From Antarcticirhabdus aurantiaca (GTDB lineage: Bacteria; Pseudomonadota; Alphaproteobacteria; Rhizobiales; Rhizobiaceae), in the NCBI RefSeq assembly GCF_009765365.1, contig NZ_VTOM01000019.1:62001-126000 (forward strand): a stretch of 64,000 nt of DNA, read 5' to 3'. The notes below the pieces were generated by a model. The model saw only the letters and a program-made list of their open reading frames with translations, searched no databases and was not told where the DNA came from. Positions 1 to 9,565 of this stretch are shown here, piece after piece (position 1 is the first letter of the stretch; each line of letters starts with the position of its first letter). Both the position numbers and the translations under genes were made by a program.

Positions 1-1196
<1,196 letters not shown>

Positions 1197-1560
1197 GCTG
1201 CCTGGCCTCGGATCTCGCGGGCGCTCCGGTTGTCGATCGTTTCGACAAACCTTCCAAGCGGCCGTTGCGAACAATCTGTCACCGCAGTTGCAGGGCATCC
1301 AGGCTCGATGTCGCGGTCGGGCCGGTCATTCGGGTCGTCTTGTGTCGAGGTTGACAGCCGCGTCTTGTAAATCGGTCACGATTGTAAAAGATGCGGCATC
1401 CGAAACGGCGTTCGCAATCCACGGCAACGCGCGCCGCCCATGCTCCCGAACGACATGATCGCGAAACAAAAAGTCATGGCGCCGTCGATGTTTGGAAACC
1501 TTTTTCCGCCATGGTCGGCACGCTTCATCGAAAGCGCTGTTGAACGCCATGGAGTGCGAA
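1197..1560. promoter_or_regulatory. Divergent control region between aceA and its regulator
   Basis: Non-coding DNA holding the aceA promoter and probably that of the rightward genes. Two copies of TTGTAAA lie 17 bp apart (1365-1371 and 1382-1388), and a third sits just inside aceA (1180-1186). RamB/ScfR-type regulators act on glyoxylate-bypass promoters, so these direct repeats are candidate sites. That link is inference, and the copies do not match a published consensus that I can quote exactly. Confidence 0.4.
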
Positions 1561-1698
1561 ATGAGCGTCGCCGATTGGGTCGGGCGTGTTCTCAAGGTCG
1601 TGCAGGGTATCGCCCGCCCCGCCTACCGCCCCGAGTTGCACTACATGCGCGGGCCCGGCCCCGCCTGCATGCGCCGTTCCGCCTCCGGCGAGCGCTGA
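1561..1698 (+). CDS. Possible 45-residue small protein
   Basis: A short open frame (MSVADWVGRVLKVV...) begins with an ATG preceded by GGAG six bases upstream and ends 37 bp before the ScfR-type gene on the same strand. The first 15 residues could form an amphipathic helix and the rest is rich in Arg and Pro. I recognise no family. It could be an upstream leader of the regulator transcript or a chance frame in GC-rich DNA; a ribosome-binding site is the only positive evidence. Confidence 0.25.
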   Translation: MSVADWVGRVLKVVQGIARPAYRPELHYMRGPGPACMRRSASGER

Positions 1699-1735
1699 TC
1701 CGCTCCGCCGCGCAGCCTGACGGGGCGCGGCGCTG

Positions 1736-3157
1736 ATGGCCGAGAACAAGATCTTCGCCGGCCCGCGCGTCCGGCGGATCCGCAACGGACTCGGCCTCAC
1801 CCAGACGGCGATGGCCCAGGCGCTCGGCATCTCCCCGTCCTATCTCAACCTCATCGAGCGCAACGGCCGCCCGCTGACCGTCCAGCTCATCCTGCGGCTC
1901 GCCCAGGTCTACAAGGTCGACCTCGCCGACCTCGAGGGCGCCGAGCGCCAGGGCTCCGTGTCCGAGCTGAAGGCGATCTTCTCCGACCCGCTGCTGGCGG
2001 GCGAGGTCGCCGGCGAGCAGGAGCTCGTCGAGATCGCGGAGGCCGCCCCGAACGCCGCCGCCGGGATCGCCAAGCTGTATCGCGCCTATCGCGAGAGCCA
2101 GGCCCGCTTGTCCGACCTCGCCGATCTCCTCGCCCGCGAGGGGCGGCCGACGCGCGTCCTCGAGGCGCGCCTGCCGATCGACGAGGTGCAGGAGGTCTTC
2201 GAGAACCGCCCGAACTACGTCGCCGCCCTCGATTCCGCCGCCGAGCGCCTCCACGCGGCGCTGGAGCCGGGCGACGACCTTTATCCCGCCGTGAAGAGCT
2301 GGCTGAAGCGCGAGCACGACCTCGTGGTGCGCGTCCTGCCGGTGGCCACCATGCCGAACTGGCGCCGGCGCTTCGATCGCCATTCGCGCCGCCTCTTCCT
2401 GTCCGAGCGCTTGTCGAGCGCCGACCGCTTGCGCGAGGTCGCGATGGAGGCGGTCGGCCTCGCCTTCGGCGCGGCGATCGACGCGGAAGCCGAGAGCTTC
2501 GGCTTTTCCAGCGACGAGGCGCGGCGCCTCGCCCGCTTCGAGCTGACGCGCTACGCCGCGCACGCGCTGGTCATGCCCTACGGCGCCTTTCAGGGCGCGG
2601 CGGTGCGCGCGGGCTTCGACGTCGAGGTCCTCGCCGCCCGCTTCGGCGCGTCCTTCGAGCAGGTCGCCAACCGCCTGACGACGCTTGGCCGGGCAGGCGC
2701 GCCGGGGCTCCCCTTCTTCATGCTGGAGGTCGACAATGCCGGCAACCGCTTCCGGCGGGCCGGCGCGCGCGGCTTTCCGCACCAGCGCTTCGGCGGGGGA
2801 TGCCCCAAGCTGCCGATCCACTCCGCCTTCGCCCATCCCGGAGAGGTTCTGGTGGAGCGGGCGCAGATGCCGGACGGGGCGGAGTTCCTGCTCGTCGCCC
2901 GGACGCTGGAGGGGCTGCGCTCAGGGTTCGGCGAGCGTCCCCGCCGCACCGCGCTTCTTCTCGGCCTCGACGCCGCCCATGCCGGCGAGACGGTCTACGG
3001 CCGGGCGCTCGCCGCGCCCGGCGGGCCGGTCGCGATCGGCCCGGCCTGCCGGCTCTGCGAGCGCCAGGCCTGCCTCGCCCGCGCCGAGCCGCCCTTGACG
3101 CGCCCGCTCGGCCTCGACGAGATGGTGACGGGCCTGTCGGCCTTCGATTTCCAGTGA
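1736..3157 (+). CDS. Short-chain fatty acyl (ScfR/RamB-type) XRE regulator
   Basis: Transcription factor of 473 aa. Residues about 8-65 are a Cro/C1-type helix-turn-helix (VRRIRNGLGLTQTAMAQALG, then SPSYLNLIERN). The middle corresponds to the IrrE/ImmA-like region, but no HExxH zinc motif is present where it would be expected (around RFELTRYAAH), so it is probably a ligand sensor and not a protease. The C terminus carries the conserved CRLCERQAC-x-ARAEPP motif of the ScfR family. Family members control acetate and fatty-acid genes such as aceA, and this one is divergent from aceA. The effector is unknown; acyl-CoA is the family expectation. Confidence 0.88.
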   Translation: MAENKIFAGPRVRRIRNGLGLTQTAMAQALGISPSYLNLIERNGRPLTVQLILRLAQVYKVDLADLEGAERQGSVSELKAIFSDPLLAGEVAGEQELVEIAEAAPNAAAGIAKLYRAYRESQARLSDLADLLAREGRPTRVLEARLPIDEVQEVFENRPNYVAALDSAAERLHAALEPGDDLYPAVKSWLKREHDLVVRVLPVATMPNWRRRFDRHSRRLFLSERLSSADRLREVAMEAVGLAFGAAIDAEAESFGFSSDEARRLARFELTRYAAHALVMPYGAFQGAAVRAGFDVEVLAARFGASFEQVANRLTTLGRAGAPGLPFFMLEVDNAGNRFRRAGARGFPHQRFGGGCPKLPIHSAFAHPGEVLVERAQMPDGAEFLLVARTLEGLRSGFGERPRRTALLLGLDAAHAGETVYGRALAAPGGPVAIGPACRLCERQACLARAEPPLTRPLGLDEMVTGLSAFDFQ

Positions 3158-3175
3158 GGCGGGGAAGGGGCGGCG

Positions 3176-3718
3176 ATGGGCGTGGCTGAGCGGCCCTGGC
3201 GGCGGATGCGCCGAAACGACGTGCCGGCGGTGGACGGGCTCGGCGGCGTCGTCCATCCCGCCTTCTACGAGCGGCCCGAGGTGTTTCTCGATCGCCTCGC
3301 GCTGTTTCCCGAAGGCGCCCTGGTCTGCGACGCGCCGGACGCGGCCTTCGGCATCGCCGGCTACGCCATCGCCTATCCCGCGCCGCTCGCCGCCCCGCCG
3401 CCGCTCGACACGGTGCTCGGCCGCCTGCCCGCCGACGCCGATGCCCTCTACATCCACGACGTCGCGGTCGATCCCGCCTTTCGCGGCCGCGGGCTCTCCG
3501 AAGGCGCCGTTTGGCGCCTCGTCGACCTTGCCGAGGCGCGTTTCGCCGCGGCGACGCTGATCTCGATCTACGGCACGCCGCCCTTCTGGCGCCGCTTCGG
3601 CTTCGAGCAGCGGCCGGACCTGATCGACCCGGAGAAGCTCGCCTCCTACGGCGGGGAGGCCGTTTTCATGCTGCGACCGTGCGGCGCGCAAACAAGCAGC
3701 TTGGGTCCAAGGACTTGA
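3176..3718 (+). CDS. GNAT-family N-acetyltransferase
   Basis: A 180-aa acetyl-CoA-dependent acyltransferase. The acetyl-CoA binding segment is seen as YIHDVAVDPAFRGRGLSEGA (about residues 92-111), with the usual V-x-P-x-x-RGRGL pattern, followed by the helix and the FWRRFGFE strand typical of GNAT C termini. It follows the ScfR gene by 18 bp with a purine-rich ribosome-binding site and is probably co-transcribed. The substrate cannot be read from sequence; small-molecule or protein amine acetylation are both possible. Confidence 0.8.
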   Translation: MGVAERPWRRMRRNDVPAVDGLGGVVHPAFYERPEVFLDRLALFPEGALVCDAPDAAFGIAGYAIAYPAPLAAPPPLDTVLGRLPADADALYIHDVAVDPAFRGRGLSEGAVWRLVDLAEARFAAATLISIYGTPPFWRRFGFEQRPDLIDPEKLASYGGEAVFMLRPCGAQTSSLGPRT

Positions 3719-3813
3719 AAAGCGGCACGAAACATTAGGAATATGGGGGCGGCATCGGCAATAGTGCGCGACGCCCCGCTCCGCCGACTTTCAGGGAAGG
3801 TCCCGCCTCGATC

Positions 3814-4905
3814 ATGAAGCAATCCACCGTTCTCCTCGCCGCCGCCGTGCTCGCCGCCTCCGTCGCCGCCGCGCCCGCACAGGAGAAGGTCGTCAACGTC
3901 TTCAACTGGTCGGACTACATGGATCCGCAGATCCTTGCGGACTTCACCAAGGAAACGGGGATCAAGGTCGTCTACGACGTCTACGATTCCAACGAGATGC
4001 TGGAAACGCGCCTGTTTGCCGGCTCCTCCGGCTACGACGTGGTGGTGCCCTCGGCCGAGTTCCTGGCGCGCCAGATCGAGGCCGGCGTGATGCAGCCGCT
4101 CGACAAGGCGAAGCTGACCAACATCGGAAACATGTGGCCGGTGATCACCGACAAGGTCGCGGCCTATGCCGGCGTCAACGATTATTCGGTCAACTACATG
4201 TGGGGCACGACCGGCATCGGCTACAATCCGAAGATGGTCGCCGAGCGCATCCCCGACGCGCCGACCGACTCGCTGAAGCTCCTGCTCGACCCGCAATACG
4301 CCTCCAAGCTGGCCGATTGCGGCATCTACATCCTCGACTCGGCGAGCGAGGTCATCCCGCCCGTCCTCAACTATCTCGGCCTCGACCCGAACTCGACCGA
4401 GCCGGAGGACCTGAAGAAGGCCGAGGAAACCCTCCTCGCCGTCCGCCCCTTCATCCGGCGCTTCGATTCCTCGGGCTATATCGCCGCGCTCGCCAACGGC
4501 GAGATCTGCCTCGCCTACGGCTTCTCGGGCGACGTCTTCCAGGCGCGCGACCGCGCCGAGGAAGCGAATGCGGGCGTCGAGGTCGCCTATTCGATCCCCG
4601 TCGAGGGCACGCAGATCTGGTTCGACCAGCTCGCCATTCCCACCGACGCGCCTCACCCCGAGGAAGCGCTCGCCTTCATCAACTATCTCATGCGCCCCGA
4701 GGTCATCGCCAAGGCGACGGACTTCGTCGTCTACGCCAACGGCAACCTCGCCTCGCAGACGCTGATCGACCCCAAGATCCTGGCCGACAAGGCGGTCTAT
4801 CCCGACGAGGCGACGCTCGAGCGCCTCTACGTGAAGCTGCCCTACGACGCGCGGGCGCAGCGCCTCGTCAACCGCGTCTTCACCACGGTCAAGACCGGCC
4901 AGTGA
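3814..4905 (+). CDS. potF: Putrescine/spermidine ABC transporter, periplasmic binding protein
   Basis: A 363-aa exported polyamine receptor. The N terminus is a Sec signal peptide (MKQSTVLLAAAVLAAS, then AAAPAQ). The mature start KVVNVFNWSDYMDPQ is the hallmark of the PotD/PotF family, and the VVVPSAEFLARQI, VNYMWGTTGIGYNP and WFDQLAIP segments match it. It opens a four-gene operon with overlapping ATPase and permease genes (potFGHI order), which supports putrescine import over other family-1 solutes. PotD-like spermidine preference cannot be excluded. Confidence 0.93.
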   Translation: MKQSTVLLAAAVLAASVAAAPAQEKVVNVFNWSDYMDPQILADFTKETGIKVVYDVYDSNEMLETRLFAGSSGYDVVVPSAEFLARQIEAGVMQPLDKAKLTNIGNMWPVITDKVAAYAGVNDYSVNYMWGTTGIGYNPKMVAERIPDAPTDSLKLLLDPQYASKLADCGIYILDSASEVIPPVLNYLGLDPNSTEPEDLKKAEETLLAVRPFIRRFDSSGYIAALANGEICLAYGFSGDVFQARDRAEEANAGVEVAYSIPVEGTQIWFDQLAIPTDAPHPEEALAFINYLMRPEVIAKATDFVVYANGNLASQTLIDPKILADKAVYPDEATLERLYVKLPYDARAQRLVNRVFTTVKTGQ

Positions 4906-6089
4906 GCGCCCTGGGCGAGGCGCGGCCGCAGCCCGCGCCGACGGGCCGGTCGCTCGGCAGCATCCGCCGCTCCTTCGCGCCCTGGGCCGATCCGGCCGAG
5001 GTTCCGCTGATCGAGTTCGCCCGCGTGTCCAAGCGCTTCGGCAGCTTCGCGGCGGTGAGCGAACTCGATCTCGCGATCTATCGCCGCGAGTTCCACGCCC
5101 TTCTCGGGCCGTCGGGCTGCGGCAAGTCCACGCTGCTTCGCATGCTGGCCGGCTTCGAGGAGCCGACGAGCGGCGAGGTGCGTCTCGACGGGCAGACGCT
5201 CAACGGCATCCCGCCGCACAAGCGGCCGGTCAACATGATGTTCCAGTCCTACGCGCTCTTCCCCCACATGAGCGTCGAGAAGAACGTCGAGTTCGGCCTG
5301 AAGCAGGACGGGATGGCGCGCTCCGAGCGCGCCGACCGCGTCGCCGAGATGCTGAAGCTCGTGAAGCTCGAGCCCTTCCGCAGCCGCAAGCCCGCCCAGC
5401 TCTCCGGCGGCCAGCAGCAGCGCGTCGCGCTCGCCCGCTCGCTCGCCAAGCGCCCCAAGGTCCTCCTCCTCGACGAGCCGCTCGGCGCGCTCGACAAGAA
5501 GCTGCGCGAGGAAACCCAGTTCGAGCTGATGGACCTCCAGCAGAGCCTCGGGCTCACCTTCCTGATCGTGACCCACGACCAGGAGGAGGCGATGACCATG
5601 GCCGACCGCATCTCGGTGATGCGCGAAGGGCGCATCGCCCAGGTCGGAACGCCCGAAACCGTCTACGAGGCGCCGGCGAGCCGCTACGTCGCCGAGTTCG
5701 TCGGCGGCGTGAACATCCTGTCCGGCACCGTCGCCGAGCGGCGCGGCGACCGCGTCCGGCTGACCGTCCCCGGCGGGATCATCGAGGCCGACGTGCCGGT
5801 GGGCAGCCGGCTGCAGACCGGCTCGCCGGCCGTCTTCGCCGTGCGGCCGGAAAAGCTGCGCATCGCCCGGCACGCGCCGGCCGATCCCGGCGTCAACGCC
5901 TTTCGCGGCGAGGTCTGGGACATCGCCTATCTCGGCGACATGACCCTCTTCAACGCGCGCCTGCCCGGCGGCGAGATCCTCAAGGCCGCCACCGTCAACG
6001 CCGCGCGCGCCAGCGCCGAGCCGCTCGGCTACGAGGAGGAGGTCTGGCTGACCTTCGCGCCCGACGCCGGCGTCGTCCTGCCGGAATGA
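4902..6089 (+). CDS. potG: Polyamine ABC transporter ATP-binding protein
   Basis: A 395-aa ATPase that powers polyamine import at the inner-membrane face. Walker A (GPSGCGKST), the signature (LSGGQQQRVALARSL), Walker B (VLLLDEPLGALD) and the H-loop (IVTHDQEEA) are all present, followed by a TOBE-type C-terminal domain from about residue 300. The start is taken as the GTG at 4902, which overlaps the potF stop by four bases (GTGA), typical translational coupling. The roughly 40 residues before the ATPase fold are Pro/Arg-rich and poorly conserved, so an internal start is possible. Confidence 0.93.
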   Translation: MSALGEARPQPAPTGRSLGSIRRSFAPWADPAEVPLIEFARVSKRFGSFAAVSELDLAIYRREFHALLGPSGCGKSTLLRMLAGFEEPTSGEVRLDGQTLNGIPPHKRPVNMMFQSYALFPHMSVEKNVEFGLKQDGMARSERADRVAEMLKLVKLEPFRSRKPAQLSGGQQQRVALARSLAKRPKVLLLDEPLGALDKKLREETQFELMDLQQSLGLTFLIVTHDQEEAMTMADRISVMREGRIAQVGTPETVYEAPASRYVAEFVGGVNILSGTVAERRGDRVRLTVPGGIIEADVPVGSRLQTGSPAVFAVRPEKLRIARHAPADPGVNAFRGEVWDIAYLGDMTLFNARLPGGEILKAATVNAARASAEPLGYEEEVWLTFAPDAGVVLPE

Positions 6090-7063
6090 GCGCCGACGTG
6101 GCCGAACCGGCGGGGGCGCCCGCCGCCCGCCCGGCGCCCGAACCGGCCGGGCCGGAGCGCATCGCCGACAGCGCGTCCTTCCGCCGCCTGGTGGTGGGGC
6201 TGCCCTTCGTCTGGCTCCTTCTCCTGTTTCTCGTCCCCTTTCTTCTCGTCCTGAAGATCTCGCTCTCGACGCTCGCCCTCGGCCAGCCGCCCTACGAGCC
6301 GGTCTTTCCGCTCGCCGAGATCGCGAGCTTCGGCGAGCGGCTGCGCGAGCTCAGCTTCGAGAACTACCTCTTCCTGACGGACGATCCGCTCTACCTCGAC
6401 TCGCTGATCTCCAGCCTCGTCACGGCGAGCGTTTCGACGGTGCTCGCGCTTCTCGTCGCCTATCCCTTCGCGCTCGGCCTCGCGCGCGCGCCCGAGCGCC
6501 TGCGCCCGATGCTGCTCGTCCTCACCATCCTGCCGTTCTGGACGAGCTTCCTGATCCGCGTCTACGCCTGGATGGGGATCCTCAGGAACGAGGGCTTCCT
6601 CAACCAGCTCCTGCTCTGGCTCGGGCTGATCGACCAGCCGCTGGTGATCCTCAACACCAACACGGCCGTCCTGATCGGCATCGTCTACTCCTACCTGCCC
6701 TTCATGGTGCTGCCGATCTATGCCAGCCTCGAGCGCCAGGACCCGCGGCTCCTGGAGGCCGCGGCCGATCTCGGCTCGCCCCCCGCCCGCGCCTTCTGGC
6801 AGGTCACCTTTCCGCTCTCGCTGCCGGGCGTCCTCGCCGGCTGCCTCCTCGTCTTCATCCCCGCGGTCGGCGAGTTCGTCATCCCCGACCTTCTCGGCGG
6901 CTCGGAAACCCTGATGATCGGCAAGACGCTCTGGAACGAGTTCTTCATCAACCGCGACTGGCCGGTCGCCTCCGCCGTCGCGGTGGTGCTGCTCGTGCTG
7001 CTCGTCGGCCCGCTCCTTCTTCTCCAGCGCGCCCGCGGCAGCGCCGGCGCCGGGGCGCTCTAG
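6086..7063 (+). CDS. potH: Polyamine ABC transporter permease PotH
   Basis: A 325-aa inner-membrane permease. The cytoplasmic N terminus is followed by a first membrane segment near residue 35 (VVGLPFVWLLLLFLVPFLL), a large periplasmic loop and the core permease segments. The EAA loop (LEAAADLGSPPARAFWQVTFPLSLPG) that docks the ATPase is intact. Start and potG stop overlap (ATGA at 6086). The order potG-potH-potI matches the E. coli potFGHI type. Confidence 0.93.
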   Translation: MSADVAEPAGAPAARPAPEPAGPERIADSASFRRLVVGLPFVWLLLLFLVPFLLVLKISLSTLALGQPPYEPVFPLAEIASFGERLRELSFENYLFLTDDPLYLDSLISSLVTASVSTVLALLVAYPFALGLARAPERLRPMLLVLTILPFWTSFLIRVYAWMGILRNEGFLNQLLLWLGLIDQPLVILNTNTAVLIGIVYSYLPFMVLPIYASLERQDPRLLEAAADLGSPPARAFWQVTFPLSLPGVLAGCLLVFIPAVGEFVIPDLLGGSETLMIGKTLWNEFFINRDWPVASAVAVVLLVLLVGPLLLLQRARGSAGAGAL

Positions 7064-7065
7064 GC

Positions 7066-7890
7066 ATGGGCGGCGCGCGCGGCTGGAGCCCGTTCAACAT
7101 CGTCTCGGTGGTGGTCGGCTTCGCCTTCCTCTACATCCCGATCGTCCTCCTCGTCGTCTTCTCGTTCAACGCCTCGCGGCTCGTGACCGTCTGGACCGGC
7201 TTCTCGACGCAGTGGTACGCCGCGCTGCTCGCCAACCAGCAGCTCCTCGACGCGGCCTTCGTGACGCTGCGGATCGGGCTGATCTCGGCGAGCCTCGCCA
7301 CCGTCCTCGGCACGCTCGCGGCCATGGCGCTGACGCGCTACGCGCGCTTTCGCGGCCGGCTCCTGTTCAGCGGCATGATCTACGCGCCGCTCGTCATGCC
7401 GGAGGTCATCACCGGCCTGTCCCTGCTTCTGCTCTTCGTCGCCGTCGGGCTCGACCGCGGCTTCTGGACGGTGACGCTCGCCCACGTCACCTTCACCATG
7501 TGCTTCGTCACCGTGGTGGTGCAGTCGCGGCTCGTGTCGCTGGATCGCAGCCTGGAGGAGGCCGCGCAGGACCTCGGATGCCCACCCTGGAAGTCCTTCC
7601 TCGTCGTCACCCTGCCGCTGATCTGGCCGGCGGTCGCGGCGGGCTGGATGCTGGCCTTCACGCTCTCGCTCGACGACCTCGTGATCGCGAGCTTCACCTC
7701 CGGCCCGTCCTCGACGACGCTGCCGATGCGCATCTACAGCCAAGTGCGGCTCGGCGTGACCCCGGAGATCAACGCCATCTCGACGATCCTGATCGGCATC
7801 GTCACCTTCGGCGTCGTGGTGTCCGCCGTTCTGACCAAGCGCGGCGCCGTCCGGCGCGCGCGCGACGAGCGGCTGGCCGCGGAGGGCTAG
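7066..7890 (+). CDS. potI: Polyamine ABC transporter permease PotI
   Basis: A 274-aa second permease forming a heterodimer with PotH. It has about six hydrophobic segments, beginning with NIVSVVVGFAFLYIPIVLLV, and an EAA loop (EEAAQDLGCPPWKSFLVVTLPL). The motif LSLDDLVIASFTSGPSSTTLP near residue 205 is characteristic of PotI/PotC. It begins two bases after potH and closes the operon; the next gene is convergent. Confidence 0.93.
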   Translation: MGGARGWSPFNIVSVVVGFAFLYIPIVLLVVFSFNASRLVTVWTGFSTQWYAALLANQQLLDAAFVTLRIGLISASLATVLGTLAAMALTRYARFRGRLLFSGMIYAPLVMPEVITGLSLLLLFVAVGLDRGFWTVTLAHVTFTMCFVTVVVQSRLVSLDRSLEEAAQDLGCPPWKSFLVVTLPLIWPAVAAGWMLAFTLSLDDLVIASFTSGPSSTTLPMRIYSQVRLGVTPEINAISTILIGIVTFGVVVSAVLTKRGAVRRARDERLAAEG

Positions 7891-7903
7891 GCCGAGCGAC
7901 GTT

Positions 7904-9127
7904 CTAGCGGCCGGTCTCGCCGGACGCCTTCAGCGCCTTGCCATGGGCCGTCTCGATCGCCTGCATCGTGTCCTCCAGCCCCTTCAGCGTCGGATCGACC
8001 GGCGCGTCGGGCGCGAGGGCGAGGTAGTCCAGCGCCTCGATCGCCGACAGGGCCGCGACGAGCTGGAGGCGCGCCTGCGCGTCGGGCACGGCCGCGCCGC
8101 CGGCGAGCCGCGCCTTCACCTCCGCCAGCCGCGCCAGAACCGGACGCGAGGGCGTCGCGGCCGTGCCGGCTGCGGCGGACAGGAGCGGCGCCGCGCGCAG
8201 GAACCCGCCGACCGTCGCCGCCTCGACCAGGCGGTCGATCGTGGCCAGGCGATCCGCCTCGCTGTCGATCGCGGGCGGCGCCTTGCCGGCGAGCGCCAGC
8301 GGCGGCAGGTCGGGATCGATCACGGGCCCGGCCGCCATGCGCACGCGCATGGGCGCGGGCGGACCGGCAAGGCCCGCGGGCATCGGCTGGACGGCGGCCG
8401 CGCCCGGCGTTATCGGCGCTTCGAACGCGGCGGGGCGGCGGATGCCGTGGGTCACCACCGCGTCGAGCACGGCCTCGCGATCGGCCCCTTGCGCCTCGCG
8501 CAGGCCCGCGATCGCCGCGGGGATCGGCCGCGCCTCGGGCGCGAAGCGGGGGAGGGGCACCGGCCTCATCGCGGCGAAGGCGCGCGACACGGCCGCCGCC
8601 GCCGCTTCGCGCTGCGTGGCAAGGTTCGCCTGATGGGTGGACGGGTCGATGCCGCCGATCGTGCCGAGCTGGCGGCGCATGGTGCCGAGAAAGAAGTCGA
8701 CGTTCTCGCACAGATAGGGCGAGGGGCTCTGGTCGAGATAGTCGGCAAGGTCCGCCCGGACGCGCTCGGCGACCCAGCGCTCGTTGCTGCCGGCAAGGCC
8801 ACCCGCCGCGCCCCGGCGCTTGGCGAGCGCGTTCGCCTCGCGCAGCGCGGCCTGCTCGGCCGGTGCGCGCCGCAGCGAGGGGGGCACGAAGAGAAGGGCG
8901 CCGGGCAGCGAGGGGTCGCCCGCCGACAGCGCTGCGGCCGCGGGCCGGGCCACGGTCTTGAAGACGCCCGCCCGCACTCCTTCCAGCGCGTCGTGATAGG
9001 CCGCCGGGCAGCTCTGCCCGCCGCGTACCTCCGATCCGCCCTGCTGCGCGAGGACCGGCGAGGCCGGCGCGGCGAGGATGGAGGCTCCGACAAGAAGCAC
9101 TCCGAGATGCTGGACGATGGACGGCAT
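7904..9127 (-). CDS. Secreted protein of unknown function
   Basis: A 407-aa protein with a clear Sec signal peptide (MPSIVQHLGVLLVGAS, then a cut near PVLAQQ). The mature part is rich in Ala, Pro and Arg, contains two Cys residues (SCPAAY and YLCENVDFF) that might form a disulfide, and alternates predicted helices with Pro-rich linkers. I recognise no domain. It is convergent with potI, only 13 bp apart, and stands alone. Its codon use is the same strong GC3 bias as its neighbours, so it looks like a resident gene. Function is not inferred. Confidence 0.6.
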   Translation of the reverse strand: MPSIVQHLGVLLVGASILAAPASPVLAQQGGSEVRGGQSCPAAYHDALEGVRAGVFKTVARPAAAALSAGDPSLPGALLFVPPSLRRAPAEQAALREANALAKRRGAAGGLAGSNERWVAERVRADLADYLDQSPSPYLCENVDFFLGTMRRQLGTIGGIDPSTHQANLATQREAAAAAVSRAFAAMRPVPLPRFAPEARPIPAAIAGLREAQGADREAVLDAVVTHGIRRPAAFEAPITPGAAAVQPMPAGLAGPPAPMRVRMAAGPVIDPDLPPLALAGKAPPAIDSEADRLATIDRLVEAATVGGFLRAAPLLSAAAGTAATPSRPVLARLAEVKARLAGGAAVPDAQARLQLVAALSAIEALDYLALAPDAPVDPTLKGLEDTMQAIETAHGKALKASGETGR

Positions 9128-9317
9128 CGCTCCCCCTTGGGCTCGACAGGCGCGCCGATGCTGGACGCGATCCTTGCCGGTAGATTTAAGCGGTAAAGCT
9201 GAACAGCCTCTTGCTCCCCCGGCTCAAAGGCTGCGGACCCACCCTCCCGTTGGTCCGCCGCGCCTTGATCGCCGCCGCACGTTCAGGGTATAGACGGGGC
9301 GAAAGTGCCGACACGAT

Positions 9318-9343
9318 GTCTATGTAGCTCAGCAGGATAGAGC
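9318..9343 (+). pseudogene. Orphan 5' half of a tRNA
   Basis: GTCTATGTAGCTCAGCAGG and the following GAGC reproduce the acceptor 5' strand and the whole D arm of the tRNA-Arg(CCU) gene at 9566, differing at two acceptor positions. No matching acceptor 3' strand (CATAGAC), T arm or CCA follows within 220 bp. It is best read as a duplicated tRNA fragment, of the kind left by integration or recombination at a tRNA gene. Confidence 0.6.
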
Positions 9344-9360
9344 GCTTTCCCGAGGCATTT

Positions 9361-9405
9361 AGCTTACCACGTGCGGAAAGGCATGGCTCCGCACGGTGGT
9401 AAACT
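9361..9405. other. Long imperfect hairpin between the two tRNA-like copies
   Basis: The arms TTACCACGTGCGGA (9364-9377) and TCCGCACGGTGGTAA (9388-9402) pair with one bulge around a 10-base loop, and the pairing extends a few bases outward. No T-run follows, so it is not a standard intrinsic terminator. The rest of 9344-9565 shows no gene. Confidence 0.45.
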
Positions 9406-9565
9406 TACCCAAGCAGCCCCGCCTATCGGCGTCGGAGCTTGCACGGGGCACCGGATGCACCGCAGAATCGTCGCGACGTCGGCAGCCGCTTGAAACAGGT
9501 TGGTCTATAGGCTAGCGTTTCCGAGGGTTGAGCGAGATCCTCATCGGTGATCGCTCGTCTTAGAT

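Noticed and set aside
7887-8711. Minus-strand frame inside the secreted-protein gene
   Set aside because: It overlaps the 407-aa gene in another frame, is almost entirely Ala/Arg/Gly/Pro, and has no signal or start site support.
9318-9560. A second functional tRNA, possibly with its own intron
   Set aside because: No complementary acceptor strand, T arm or CCA is present; only the 5' half exists.
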